In this document: piece by piece, positions 35,516 to 47,490 of the stretch
Layout of the letters: every line of letters starts with the position of its first letter
How positions within the stretch are numbered: the stretch's first letter is position 1
From: Acanthosoma haemorrhoidale
Lineage: Eukaryota; Arthropoda; Insecta; Hemiptera; Acanthosomatidae
NCBI GenBank assembly: GCA_930367205.1
Contig: OV884009.1
Span: 35,163,841 to 35,227,840, forward strand
Length of the DNA stretch: 64,000 nucleotides
Direction: 5' to 3'
The notes under the pieces: model-generated
What the model was told of the DNA's origin: nothing
Database searches by the model: none
The model's input: the letters and a program-made list of their open reading frames with translations, nothing else
Position numbers and translations under genes: made by a program

Positions 35516-36144
35516 AAAAATATTCTATACATAGAATCACCCCTAAAATTAGAGTTCAGTGAGTCCGAAGAGAGAGACTAAACTTTTATTCTGACAAGGG
35601 GGATTATCTTAATTAAATGTCTTAGAACAGTTCAAGACAACAAGACTTCAACAGTCTATATTATTAGAAACAACTGACATAGTTTACTGTAAAGACTTTA
35701 TACGGGAGGGCGAGTGGGTGAGACGGATTAAGACAGAGCTAAGAGGCTTGGTCGCTTGGAGCTTGGCCTGAATGACAGTTAGGGTTGAGCCTAGATCAGT
35801 GTTCCAGACAATAAAACGTATGCTTGATTTGATCTGAAGTACAGGATGAGGGTAACAGCGGTCGTTTGTTGCTGAGTAGGTATTCGGAAGGCTGTTGGAC
35901 TTAATAGCTGGAGTAGAGTCGAGGCCTTCTAGGTCCCGCTCTCTTAGGCAGGACCTGAGCAGATTCTCGAATTGGCCTTTCTGTCATCCCTTCAGGTATC
36001 CAAAACAAGTCTCATGCGGTTGACTCAAGTGGTAAAACAGCAGCCGGCGTGGAGCTTATTGCCCAATATTTACTACTTTGCTCTATGCAAGGGTGACCGT
36101 TGTAGGGATAAAGTTTTAGTTATTTCGTGAAAGAGTTCATGGAC
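35516..36144. other. Unassigned sequence between direct repeats R-d
   Basis: More G-rich than the surroundings on the plus strand. Its 35690-36000 part shares blocks with 38250-38530 ('gaggccttctaggtc' versus 'caggcctttctaggtc', 'ctttctgtcatccc' versus 'ttttctatcatccc'). That suggests two old members of one element family. No coding frame. Confidence 0.35.
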
Positions 36145-36324
36145 TGATATTTGTTTGCTGTCTTAGGGCCAAAGTCTAACCACAGGGTTCATTGATGCTC
36201 GCATATATGCGATAATTTGATCATTATTGATATGACAGCAGCGATTTTTTAAAAACTAATTTAACTTTTATTATTTTCAGAGCTTCGAAAGAGATTCGTT
36301 AAAGTGTTTTGGGAAGTTATGGAT
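36145..36324 (+). repeat. Direct repeat R-d, copy 2
   Basis: Second copy of 35318-35495. It ends 'tattattttcag', 46 nt and then 'gtgagc', so it resembles a tiny exon with splice sites. Since copy 1 repeats only part of that arrangement, coding is doubtful. Confidence 0.8.
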
Positions 36325-37239
36325 TCAAGTGAGCATGATAGTAACAACAAATCCCTAGGGCGATCGGGATGCAGGTGGCACCCCATTCAGAATTTTTTAA
36401 TCAGTTCCCAAACCAGAAAAAATCTTTTTAATAATAAAAAAATAGGTTAATGATCTATGGATCAACTAGTTGGGCTCATACATAAAGCAGAATGACATGA
36501 ACGCTGCTCGTTTGTCCTGCTATTGGCCCATGAAGGATTTAGGATGACTACAACGGCTGGGAGACAGACAGACAAACATACACAGCTGACAGGGGATAAG
36601 GGCCAGGAAGATGGCAATAAAAAGGGAGCTACTATATCTCATTAAAGAGGGGAGCCAGCTGAGGCCATTACAAATTGTCTGCCCATTAGCACCGACAGTT
36701 AGTGATTTATCGTGTCTCCGTCTAATTCTAGAAATACCGCCGGCGATCATCGTGTCATCCTGAGCATGATAGATGGCTGTGTAAAAGCCAAATGTTTTTA
36801 ACATCATTTCGAGTTATTGAAAAAAATTGCGGGCGGCGGCCCGCGTCACCGCTCGATACGGACAAATAATTCCTCGGGAGCTGTCAGCGCCCTCCGCCAA
36901 CCCCTTCTGCCAACCCCTTCCGCCCTATGGCCGATCTATTTCAGGCGGGGCGGCTCACATTATTTTTGTATTTCCACTTCGCAGGTGTCATTTATAAAAT
37001 AATATTGTTATAAAATGTAGGCCATATTTATATAAATAATAAATAATGATCTGTACTACTAACTGGGGAGACCCGGCTTGGATTCTTCCTTTGGGAAATG
37101 GGTCTGGTAGGGGTTAGCCCTGTATCGCGAGGTTGAATGAGTAGTTGATTGAATAAATAAGTAGATAGTGTGACATAGATTCGATACTTGCATAGTTGAG
37201 CCAAGAATCAGTAGTCTGTAGTAGGCCTGCCACAGTCAT
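36325..37239. other. Unique, G/C-richer block; candidate regulatory DNA
   Basis: 36530-36810 and 36825-36960 are unrepeated and of much higher G/C than their surroundings. Visible words are two CAGCTG E-boxes (about 36583 and 36657), 'acaaattgt', 'ctcattaaag' and a small hairpin 'gcgggcggcggcccgc' near 36827. Two 'ccaaccccttc' repeats lie near 36900. No open frame is convincing. Regulatory use is inference. Confidence 0.35.
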
Positions 37240-37610
37240 TAACTTATAGTAGGTCATACTTAATGTTTAATAAGTTACAGGGACGTATGAAGGTGTAAAA
37301 TGACCGTGTTAGTGGATCAGCATCATTGGATAAATTGTGGTCAATCGTGAAATTTGATGGGATGAGGTCAAGGATGTAAGGTATATTAAGATCGTTACGA
37401 TGGGTTCTGTCGCTGACACAATACGAAACTGTCAAAAATCAAGCTCTAGTCCGTATTTTCAAATTGGTTTAAGCATGGGTTTATAAATTAGTTTATTTTC
37501 TATTGAGAGATGAGATGCCCTTAGACGTAGTCTATCGAGTTGTCCAAAGCGTTTCGTTTTTGAGTTCCTTTTGTCAATATGGAAGCCAGGGTACCGCATT
37601 GTAAATGCAG
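37240..37610 (-). mobile_element. LINE J1, copy P (coding end, reverse, diverged)
   Basis: On the minus strand it reads the J1 C-terminus (NDLNIPYILDLIPS... then a stop after 'KYDLL'), with many substitutions. It lacks the UTR. One of the older copies. Confidence 0.7.
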
Positions 37611-38189
37611 AAAGAGGGACGGAATTATTAAATGGTACTAAAAATAAAATAAAATCGGTTTGGTCTATATATTAATCAATTCTTGTCATACTATTTTTCC
37701 CCGTCGTATTTGTTACCCCTGTTTTATATTGCTTCCATAAATGAAATGGAGTCATAAAAAGAAACCTTCACAGAGAACCGTCGGTGAAGGAATGAAATAT
37801 AAAATTGTAGCGATCGTGCTACTAATTAAGAAAGCAGGGAGAAAGTCGCCGTTACTTAAGGAACAAGAAGGTAATCCAAGCTGTTGGATACTTCCGAGAA
37901 AATAGTAAAAATGAAACTGGAGTGGCAAGTAAACTGGTTTATATCTGCTTTTATCGTTCGGTGCCCCAGTTTTATTGTTTTTGATTCATTTAGTGGTCTG
38001 TCCCTAGGGTAGATTATTTTTATAGCTATTGTAGCGATGGTATTACAGCACTCAGTTCTTGCTGTATAATTAATAAGACCCAAAACTGAGCCGGTGGTTA
38101 AGATTTCATTTCTAGCCTTAATTCAACGACAATTCCTACGCATTTGTAATAAACACGCGTCATATAACAATTAATGATCTCACAACAGC
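37611..38189. other. No supported gene
   Basis: AT-rich; nothing recognised. Confidence 0.45.
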
Positions 38190-38700
38190 TTTTATAGCTC
38201 AAAAAAGCTTTATTAATAAAAAAAACTAACAATAATTATATAGTAAAGACTATTTATACAGGAGGGGTTGATAGAGACAGGTATATACTCTATGTTCTAC
38301 AGAGGGTGAAAAGGGCTGCTTGATTCTACCTGTAGTGCAGAGGGTAAGGATCAATGTCGATTGTTTCGTTCGTTACTTCGGTCTAAGCATTTGAGTGTGG
38401 TCGTAAGGCTTGTACCTAGGGAGAGGAAGTCCAGGCCTTTCTAGGTCTTACGGGGCCTTAAGTAAATACAAGCTCAGGTTGGATTTTCTATCATCCCAAG
38501 TGGGTGACTATCCACGCTTAACTTCAGGTAGTCTTGCCAAAGTCTTTGGTTTATGCCAAGCCAACCATTGGACTACAGAGCCTTTGCACTATAACTAGAA
38601 ACAAAAAAAGGATCCAGGTCGTAACACCTGACGAGGTTACCTTAGTCAGGCCAGGCTTTAGGCCAGCTAAAGTGATGGTGCTTGCCAATTACCTTACAAC
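38190..38700. repeat. Unassigned element-like block related to 35690-36000
   Basis: See 35516-36144 for the shared blocks. The open frames here have no recognisable product. The family and its ends are unknown. Confidence 0.3.
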
Positions 38701-39279
38701 TTTTATTTCGGTTTTCATTTATTGACAAAGCTATTTATCTACTCTAGAAATGAATAGAGTATAAATTTAATGAAAAATAACAAGAAATGGTATGGGCGTG
38801 CCTTCAACACATTATATTATATAAAAACACTCAGGGTTTTGTACCAGAAATACTTTATTATTTCGTTTGTTCAACCCGAATTTAAAGGATAAGAAGGTCA
38901 GCTCACAATTAAAATCAGCTTTGATGCTTTATAAATTAACGATTTCTATATTTTGAAACTTGAAAATTGGAGCGATTGATTTTCGGATATATCTGCATAA
39001 TTATTTAAATTTATGACACCGTGATCTTCAATTTGATTTCATAATGAAAATTGTAGAAATATATTAATAATTACTGATATTCTCTTGTGTGTTAAAGACA
39101 TTTATTCATTTCTCATGCCTTCTTAATATCAAATGGAAACAAAATTTCATTTCTTCGCTTTGAACTGGGAACAGATAGATGCACAAGTAAAAATATGAGA
39201 GGTTCGCAAAGGAAACCCTAAAACGTGAAATATTTTCTGAGGTAAATACCAATTTTATTATTATTTATTATTAAGACAT
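38701..39279. other. No supported gene
   Basis: AT-rich spacer. Confidence 0.5.
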
Positions 39280-40052
39280 TCTTTATTGTGCAATAATTAC
39301 AATCTGCCTTTTATAAGGCAATAATAATACAGATAAATGATCTCATTCATACCATATTTACAGTTCATCATTCACTCGCTCATTCATACAATAGGAGGAA
39401 CTGGCCATTGCCAGGACTCCCACTGCCACGCGATTATAGCAGGTCACGAGGCCACTGCCGTTTCAGTCTCCAAGGAGGATTATAGGGATGAGTGGCGCAG
39501 TGCAATGACTGTGCTACAGGATTAGGGTGGTTGGAAAGGCTACTGTGGAATTTCATAAACTTGGAAGGGATGAGTTCTAGAATGTAGGGTATATTAAGGT
39601 CGTTATGAAGGGTTTTGTTGCTGACATAATAAGGGGCATTTACTATTGTTCTCAGGACTTTGGATTGAAAGGATTGGATACGCTTGATGTTCGACTTTTT
39701 TTCTGTCCCCCATAGCTCTATTCCGTATGTCCAGATTGGTTTAAGTATAACTTTGTAGATTAGTAGTTTATTTTCTATTGAGAGATGGGATGTCCTTTGA
39801 AGTAGTATGTACAGTTGTCCAAAGCGTCTGTTTAGTTCTTGTCTTTTTAGTCTCGTATGTGAGTTCCAGGTCAGTCGTTTGTCGAGATGGAAGCCTAAGT
39901 ACCGTACTGTCTCGGTTACAGGGAGAGGAATAGAATTAAAATAAACTAGCGGACAAGTCTTGCGACAAAGGGTGAAGGTAATGTGGGAGCATTTTGCTTC
40001 ATTAACTTTGATCCGCCATTGATTGCACCAATACTCGATCTTTTATTATTAT
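39280..40052 (-). mobile_element. LINE J1, copy I (coding end plus UTR, reverse)
   Basis: Reverse complement of J1 from the family end ('ttattgtgcaataattacaa') back into the coding region as far as the text matching bases ~215 of copy A. Part of the UTR is missing at 39392, where 'cattcatacaata' joins 'ggaggaactgg'. Compared with copy A, the coding part keeps a Trp codon where copy A has the TGA at 378. Confidence 0.9.
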
Positions 40053-41309
40053 AATTATTGTTATAGTTAATGTTAATGTAGTTCTATTCAGCGTATAATG
40101 ATTAGCTAATTGAATAAAGATGTAAGGTTTTGAAAACGGTGTAAAAAAATCTAGAATGCATTAGGTGTTTCTCCTATTATGTACATGGAAGATTTTATAA
40201 AAAAAAATAAAAATAATATAAACACAGAGAGATATACATGTGGAGAGTGTTACGAAAGAATCATGACTAGAAAGCTGAAGAGATACAAGACTACTTGAAG
40301 TTGGTTACTGGCGACAGAATAGTTGTTTACTATAGTGTATTATTGATTATTTGTCAATAGTTAGACAGTTTATGTTAGGGGTTTACGGGCTGTTGCTGAC
40401 AATGCTGAATCGGCATTTCATACACAGGTTAGTGACCCCTCGTCGTCGGCTCCAGTTGCTTAGCTCATTTCAGTCACAACTTTAGAATTCTGACTGCGGC
40501 ATTTAAGCGAAAATAGCCAAAGAAAAATGTATATTCACCATTACAGCTAACATCACATTTACTTTTGTTGAACATATTTATGAAATTCAGATTTGACAAA
40601 GAATGCATACATATGAGCTAATATATACACTAGTATAAAACCATTGTGAATATTTTAATGAGTTTGAACTGCCCATCATCGGTCAACTTAACATTCATAA
40701 ATGACCCAAAAGAGAACTTGGGCGTGGTAACGCCGAATGAATTGACGCCTAATCAATCGCAAGTGATTCACCGTTTAAACATTGGTCATTATAGGTTAAC
40801 CTATATTCTTCTTCTCAACCTCCATAGACCAACCTAGGAGGAGTGCAATCGCTGGGTGCCGAAAATTGCAAACTGTCCCAAAAACCACAAAGAACCGGAC
40901 TGCTAGAATATTTCGAAAGAATAAAGGAAGAGAAATTCCATGAAAACGCGCTGAACTTGCTTAGACGAATTGCCACCTTCCGATAGATTGAATGGAAAAT
41001 GGAAAACTGATGGGACGTTACATAAAGATTAATAGAAAATGCTTCTTCAACTAAGCGTGATGTGCTAAGGGTGGAGGGGTAGCATTCTGTTCCTTGATGT
41101 CTCATTTCACCAAATAAAGATATTAATTTAATCCCTAACGACGAGAAATTGGTCTTTTAGTTGTATGTGTTGTTTCCACTTTCAAACATTTAACTAAGTG
41201 GATATTTTAAATTTATGAATTAATTCTATTATAATTGTAGCTGGAGAGTGGCTATGCCGTCTGGCGACTATACGTAATGGGGCAATATACATGCAATGAA
41301 ATTAAGAAA
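40053..41309. other. No supported gene
   Basis: AT-rich. At 40838-40985 a plus-strand frame reads GVQSLGAENCKLSQKPQRTG and onward as if once coding, but it is short and breaks on both sides; I cannot name it. Confidence 0.4.
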
Positions 41310-41905
41310 TTGGCTTCCTCATTTTCTCTCGTAATCGTCAGTCCTTTTGGCTTTACCTCAACTATCATATCCACTTGAGTTTCTTATATTATCTCCCACA
41401 GGATATATGTGACCAAACCATTTTTAATAGTGCTCCAATAATAATTTTGGAGGGCTCAAAAAGACGGGATTATTTCAGACGGCGTTGACCGTCATGCTTT
41501 GAAAGTAAAGCTCAAATGCTTGGTGTATTTTTTACTAGATTTTTGAGGGAGGTAACATACAATCTGTGTTGGTAAATATGATCTGGCAAAAGAAAATAGT
41601 CCGATGGCACGACGACAGAATGAGGTTTGGCACTCACTAAGAATGAACTAAAGAAATTCTCCCTCTCATTTCAAGAATGGAGCCCCCTTATTCGATATAA
41701 TCAACTATGATGTCCTTTTGGTCTTGATTCATATATCCACTTGCCTTTCCCCTAACATCTACCATAGGACATTACCAAACCATTGATAGATGGTGCTCCT
41801 CTCTTGTGTCTGGATCACCCTTTTCAAGAATCTCATCTCGATTGCTGTTGTCATACAGACAGGTTTTTCGAGAATTTCTCGACTTGTTAGGGGAAGGTAA
41901 ACATT
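41310..41905 (-). mobile_element. Two RTE-like LINE coding fragments (reverse)
   Basis: On the minus strand two separate pieces (about 41455-41310 and 41880-41680) read a WFGH/WFGN-like motif followed by a Lys/Arg-rich segment. This is the pattern before the end of RTE-type LINE proteins ('WFGHV...R...RPRGRP'). They are decayed copies of the same region. The plus-strand fragment at 17640-17835 may be the next part of such a protein. Confidence 0.45.
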
Positions 41906-42944
41906 TCTATACAGCATTGCTTTCTAGTATGCTTCAGTTTTTTTTTGATAATACGGTTACCCATATCGCATAACTCCTCCGATGCAGGGAACAAGTTGAA
42001 CAGGGCGTTGCCTACAGCTGAAGATAGCTTTGTAATAAAGGGGATGGGGAATGACTAAGTGTGTGAGTGCGGGGAGAGACAATGGCCGAACAGCAGGCAA
42101 TCGTCACCCCTAAATCATCATTTTTCATTAGGTGACCGGTGCTGCGGGGTCACCCTTACCGCTGCAGGCAGATTACTTCTCTCATCCATAACCCTGTTCC
42201 GATTTTATTGCTCTGTCTCCCTGGCTACCTCCGCCTTTGTATTAGTTATTACCGTATTGTCTCTCCTGTTCTCTATGAAAGTGTTATTGCCCAAAAGCAG
42301 TGACTCACTTAATAATGAAGACAGATACGGCTAAAAGACCTGTATCATTCAATACTAGATACGGTAGCTAACAGTAGCTTTGACGTAACTTTCGATAAAG
42401 GCTTAACCTTGACACCTAAAATAAATTCTATTACAGTGAAAGGCAAGGCTTTCATCTCATTCCTTTGCAAAACATCTAAACTACCTACAAATATAAATCA
42501 ATGATTCTAACTATTCTTGTCAGACCTCTGACCTATTGACCTATGCATCGCCATCCAGGAGTATGACCTATACTTCCTTGAAATGCAGAGAATACAGAAT
42601 AAATTTATATGAATATTAAAAGACTCTGTTAGGCGTACTATAATCTCCCAACTACATATCATTGACATTGACTTTACTTATAACTTAGTATTAGAAAGCA
42701 CTCAAAATTTTCTTTTTTTTCCTTTTCCAGATAGATTTGATCGGACTTATGGATATAACACTACTGATTTGCTGGCGACCCTCATAAGTCTTTATCCATG
42801 GGAAAAATCGGAACATGACGATGAAGATAATTTTTTAATCTTGAAGAGCAGGAAGTGAGGGAGATTAAAAGTCAATCAAAAATCATCTTTATATTCTTTT
42901 GTAGTATTATTATTGTTTTTTTTTAACTATATGCGATTACTATA
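41906..42944. other. No supported gene; unique block at 42050-42300
   Basis: 42050-42300 is G/C-richer, unrepeated, and contains an inverted 'aggtgacc ... ggtcaccct' pair at 42131-42157 that resembles paired nuclear-receptor half sites. A 91-codon open frame covers it but ends in a hydrophobic stretch without recognisable identity. Confidence 0.3.
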
Positions 42945-43003
42945 ACTTTATTATGATAAAATTACAATCTGCCTGATTGGGCTATAAGCAATTGTGCTAT
43001 ATA

Positions 43004-44376
43004 ATCTCGTTCATACCTTTTTTTTTTTTTTTTTACCCTATAGCTAGTTATCTTAATACTATTTACAATTTTGGATCCGTGTTCTATCTATACTTAAAAC
43101 TATATTTACATGGGGTGTGCATCCTCCATCCCCCTATAACTAAACTTATGTCTATACCATATACTTCTCAGTCCTACCTTATATCTATATATACATATTT
43201 ACAGTGACTCCTCTGGAACCGGCGATAAATCGTTGGCTTCGGGTGAGCCTTCCCGAAGACACGGCTGCTCACCCCGCGCCACCCCCCTGGATATAGTAAA
43301 GTGCCCGGAGCCTTGAACCCTTTTCCACTCCCCGACGAATTTGCAGAACGCGGTGTATCTTGCTTCTTCATTCACCAGCGACGGCAGATCGGACTCGCCC
43401 AGGCTGTACTCTCCTATCGTGCGGAGCAGCCGTGCTCTAGCTGGTTCCAGTCCATGACAATGACTGCTCCGCAGTATCGCTCTCTCCACAATGGGGGCAG
43501 GACCTGTTTTCTGCCCTCTTGTATTCGTACAGCCTGGCACGGAATCCGTCGTGTCCTGTGAGCACTTGTGACACCCAATAATCCGGGGAGACCCAACTTG
43601 CCTTCAGCCTGTCCTGGACTGAGGGGAAGTACTTCCTCAGGGTGCTCCCCTTGGTCGTGCCAGTCCAACTGGCGCCCCAGGCCTCTATTGTCCATTCGCC
43701 TATGAGGGCCTTCCACCTCCCGGGCTCTTCCTCAATTCTTCTCCGTAGGGGAGGTGGAAGATCTTCATAGGCGAATGGACAATAGAGGCCTGGGGCGCCA
43801 GTTGGACTGGCACGACCAAGGGGAGCACCCTGAGGAAGTACTCCCCCTCAGTCCAGGACAGGCTGAAGGCAAGTTGGGTCTCCCCGGATTATTGGGTGTC
43901 ACAAGTGCTCACAGGACACGACGGATTCCGTGCCAGGCTGTACGAATACAATGTGCCCTATCTTCATCTTCGACCTGAGGTGCTGCTCCAGGAGGACCAG
44001 GTCTACTGGTGCTACCGCTGCCAATACCTCCACCGCGTCCTGAGACACCGTCCTACAGGACCTCGTGACCCTTATCAAAGCCGTTCTCTGAATCCTCTTC
44101 AGGGCGTGCGTCTAGCCCTTGTTATGGTGCGCCGACCATGACTGCGAGGCGTACCTGATGATTCCTAAGATGACTGCTTGGTAGAGGGTTCTTGAGACTG
44201 GGAACTTGACTCCCCACATGCCCCCCCCCTAACCTCGGGTAGGAGTTACTCACTTTAACGACTCTGTCTCCGAGGTATTTGATGTGAGGAGAGATGCTTA
44301 ATCTTTTCCCCAGTCTCACCCCCAGGTACGTTACTTCCGTGCCCACCCTAACTCTTCTTCCGATCTCGTTCATACC
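43004..44376 (-). mobile_element. R1-like LINE inserted in J1, with 14-bp target duplication and internal fold-back
   Basis: 'atctcgttcatacc' occurs at 43004-43017 and 44363-44376 and bounds the 1345-bp insert. A T run at 43018-43033 is the reverse poly-A, so the element is on the minus strand and 5'-truncated. Its frames read the thumb of an R1/TRAS-type reverse transcriptase near 44370-44240 (VTYLGVRLGKRLSISPHIKY) and a C-terminal region with RWKALIGEW, TGHDGFRARLYEYKRA and a zinc-knuckle-like CPHCGESDTAEQ. Frames break repeatedly. Confidence 0.88.
43520..43950. repeat. 201-bp inverted repeat with 29-bp loop inside the R1-like element
   Basis: 43520-43720 and 43750-43950 are reverse complements with about four differences, all of transition type. 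The left arm lies in the sense direction of the element (minus) and the right arm in antisense. The spacer 43721-43749 continues the sense reading frame just before the left arm's protein. A transcript across it would form a hairpin of about 200 bp. Confidence 0.95.
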
Positions 44377-44638
44377 AATTTACAATTTTTATTCAGTCGC
44401 TCCTTCATACTATATATACAAACAGCCCAGAGGCCCCCATGTCCACATGGTTGTCACCTCCCTCGCGTGTGAAGGAGGAAGCGGAGTCTTGGGAAGTTCC
44501 CTACACTCCTACGTCAGCCGCGTCACTGGATAAAAGCCAAGAGCCACAGACGCTTAGGACATGATTAGAGAAACTGGCCATTGCCAGGACTCCCACAGTC
44601 GCTTATTTATAGCAGGTCACGAGGCCACTGCCGTACTA

Positions 44639-45677
44639 TTATTTAACTGTTTTATCAATAAACCCTAGCTGCAACCTTTTAATATAATAACCATTTATTT
44701 TTATTTTATTATTATAAGGGACATCCCACCATTTTTTTTTCATTTTATTCTAAAATCCAAAACTTTTTGTCGGTTATTTTCTAATAATTTAATGAAAATT
44801 AGGATTTGTCAATTAGTAATTGATGAGTTTTTTGTAACTTATAAATGCTAATTATTATTATTATAAATAGTTGTCTCTATGTTCATTAAATCGTATGTTT
44901 ATCGCAAAGTTTTTGTTTGTGAACGATCTTAATAAAAATAATTTAATTAAAATGTTTATGGTATCAAATTGATACCAGTTCTAATCGATCAAATTAACAC
45001 TTTTAAATTTTTAATTTGGGATATTTGTTATTGACGTATATTATATTTACCCAAATCCTTCAGATTTGTATATTTGATGGAAGTTTCAATCTAGGGGGTG
45101 CTATGAATAAATCAATGAAAACCTTAATTGTGTGATATTTTGCAGTAGGCTATATTTTATTTTTTTAATTTTGGTTATTATGTATGTTTAACTATTTCTG
45201 TTTAATTGTTTCATTAAAGGAAGAAAAATACTATTTAGTACATTATTTATATAAGAATATGTTCTTTGACAGCTTGCATATACATGTTTATTATAATAAT
45301 GAAATGCTTTATCCCTGGAAATTGTGTTAACTGTCATTACGCGGAAATGCCAAGATACTGCATTGGTATGTTCATGTATTTATCCGAACGATAATGTGTC
45401 ATTCATGTCGTTAATATCATATTAGCCTAAAATACTATTGTGTACATGAAATACAGTTACAATAGTTGAAGTCAGGACTGAAAAGTTGATTTGTGCATCG
45501 CTTGAAAATTAGAAATTGTCATACATTGCTATGGCTTGTCATTGAACATGACTCGACTCTAATTGACACACTAGTTAAATCAGCTGCCGTTTAAACTCAT
45601 CCTTTGTCATTCATCATTATTAGTCTCATGAGTACTCATTGAGTTTTGGCCATTATCTTATCTCATTTAAATGAATT
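44639..45677. other. No supported gene
   Basis: Very AT-rich, with nothing recognisable. Confidence 0.5.
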
Positions 45678-45900
45678 TATTTTTATTAGTGACCCTAATG
45701 TTTCATTAAGCATTTCAGTGTGTATATTAGTTTAATTTAAATCAAACAGCCGTTTTATTATGGTTTTATGTTCTTTTTTTTACGAGTTTAAAAATGAGCT
45801 GATAAATTTAGTACGTAATCAATTAGTTGTAGTATAATAATTAGTATAATAATCTCTAGTATTTTTTACAATTTATATCGCTGAGGCCCGTCATGTTTGT
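45678..45900 (+). repeat. Repeat R-e, copy 1
   Basis: 'gaccctaatgtttcattaag' to 'gctgaggcccgtcatgtttg' matches 47270-47490 with few differences, 1.6 kb apart in the same orientation. Family unknown; no coding. Confidence 0.9.
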
Positions 45901-46274
45901 TTGCGGTGGAAAACTGATTCAGATGCAAGGTTGCAGCTATTGTTTCACGATCCGATGTTGGCTTACGATTCATCCAACTATAACATGAGAAACATTTCTC
46001 ACTACATAGGCAATAGCACTAATTGAACCCAAAGATCGATGGCTGTGGAAAAAAACATATACGCTACATTAATTTAGCACAAATTCTACTTTATTATAAA
46101 CTAAATTAGAATTAAAAAAAAATTTTATGTCGGTTGACCCTGAAGATATCAATCTGTACAAGATTAATGCCAGAATAAATAAAAGTGGGCTTCAGAATCC
46201 GAGCTTGTTCCATGGTCCAAATCCGAAATCCAAGGCTACTTAGATATTTGGCTAAAGAGATGTAAGGCTCTTGT

Positions 46275-46400
46275 TAAATATGAGATAGCTCAGGTGGAAA
46301 AACACCTGACCGGAAATCAGAAAGTCCCAGAATTGAATCTCGGTCATATCACTCACTATCTATTTTCTTAGTAGTAATTATAAAATTTTAAAGTGAAATT
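46275..46400 (+). mobile_element. tRNA-derived SINE head
   Basis: A-box-like 'tagctcaggtgg' at 46286-46297, an anticodon-arm-like 'cctgaccggaaatcag', and a weakened B box 'gaattgaatctc' about 45 bp later: tRNA order and spacing. Acceptor pairing is imperfect, so it is not a functional tRNA. An AT-rich tail follows. Confidence 0.65.
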
Positions 46401-46511
46401 GAAGAAAAACCAACAAAACGAGTTCCGAAAAGATCTTAATATCCCAACGACGGCTTTCATAGCCGATAGTCACGACCGGCGACTATCCTCTGTAATTCTT
46501 TATTACTTATT

Positions 46512-46705
46512 TATTGGCTCGTATCCTGTGACGCGGCTGACGGAGGAGCGTGGGAGACTTCCCAAGACTCCGCTTCCTCTGTTTGTAAATATTGTATGAA
46601 TGAGTGAGTGACTGATGAATTGTTAATATGGTATGAATGAGAACATTTATCTCAATTACATATTGCCTAATGAGGCAGATTGTATTTTTAGCACAGTAAA
46701 GAATT
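46512..46705 (+). mobile_element. LINE J1, copy K (3' UTR)
   Basis: From 'attggctcgtatcctgtgac' to 'gaggcagattgtatttttag'. About 60 bp are missing where 'cttcctct' joins 'gtttgtaaat'. Confidence 0.88.
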
Positions 46706-47269
46706 ATATATTGATTGAAGTAAAATCCCAAGAAGTTGCATGTAGAACGAAAGCCAGGAAACTAGTTAAGGATTAAAATAATCATGACTAGAATATCTAC
46801 TATTCTTGGACAAGCTACCTTGATCCCAATGTCTCAAGAGCTAACATCAAATAAATCTCCTAAGGTTCAAAAATAAACATAGAAAAAATGTTTATCTACA
46901 TCGGAAGCAAACTTCAACGTCGGCTTAGTATGTAATGAGCAACTTCCAAACCAATCACCGATCCACTTAGCTGCGAACGTGCTAGATACATGGTTGTCTA
47001 GACAACAGACTATCACCTTTCATTATTACAAAAAGAAAAAAAAATAATTAAAATTTGTTTACAACAATAATACATTTTTCAGAAAACGATCAGCATTTTA
47101 ACGCCACTGTCTCAGAACAAGCCAAGAGAAAAACGTTTTTACCTAATATTTTTTAAAGTATAACTCTCTCCTCACGGCAAGAAATTTCCATATCTTGATA
47201 TTTATTTTAGTGGTAAATTTTTCGATTATCGTCTTCTATGTATTAACTATAAATTTAAACATTGAATTT
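46706..47269. other. No supported gene
   Basis: AT-rich spacer. Confidence 0.5.
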
Positions 47270-47490
47270 TTTTTTATTACTGACCCTAATGTTTCATTAA
47301 GCATTTCAGTGTGTATATTAGTTTAATTTAAATCAAACAGCCGTTTTATTATGGTTTTATGTTCTTTTTTTTAAGGGTTTAAAAATGAACTGATACATTT
47401 AGTACGTAATCAATTAGTTTTAGGATGATAATTAGTATAATTTTCTCTAGTACTTTTTACACTTTATATTGCTGAGGCCCGCCATGTTTG
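47270..47490 (+). repeat. Repeat R-e, copy 2
   Basis: Second copy of 45678-45900. Its end abuts exactly the duplicated splice-acceptor segment at 47491. Confidence 0.9.

Larger units (their letters stand above)
42945..44638 (-). mobile_element. LINE J1, copy J (3' UTR, reverse), split by an R1-like LINE
   Basis: The 3' end lies at 42945-43017 and the rest of the UTR at 44363-44638, with the R1-like insertion between. Joined in order, the two parts follow the intact UTR of copies C and N, running up to the text after the coding stop. Confidence 0.9.

Noticed and set aside
42059..42334. 91-codon frame with hydrophobic stretch as a membrane protein
   Set aside because: No splice sites or similarity that I recognise; kept only as a unique block.
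43754..43978. Plus-strand frame repeating the protein read from the minus strand at 43414-43716
   Set aside because: It is the antisense arm of the fold-back in the R1-like element, not a separate gene.
46275..46350. Functional tRNA gene
   Set aside because: B box degraded and acceptor stem does not pair properly; better explained as a SINE head.
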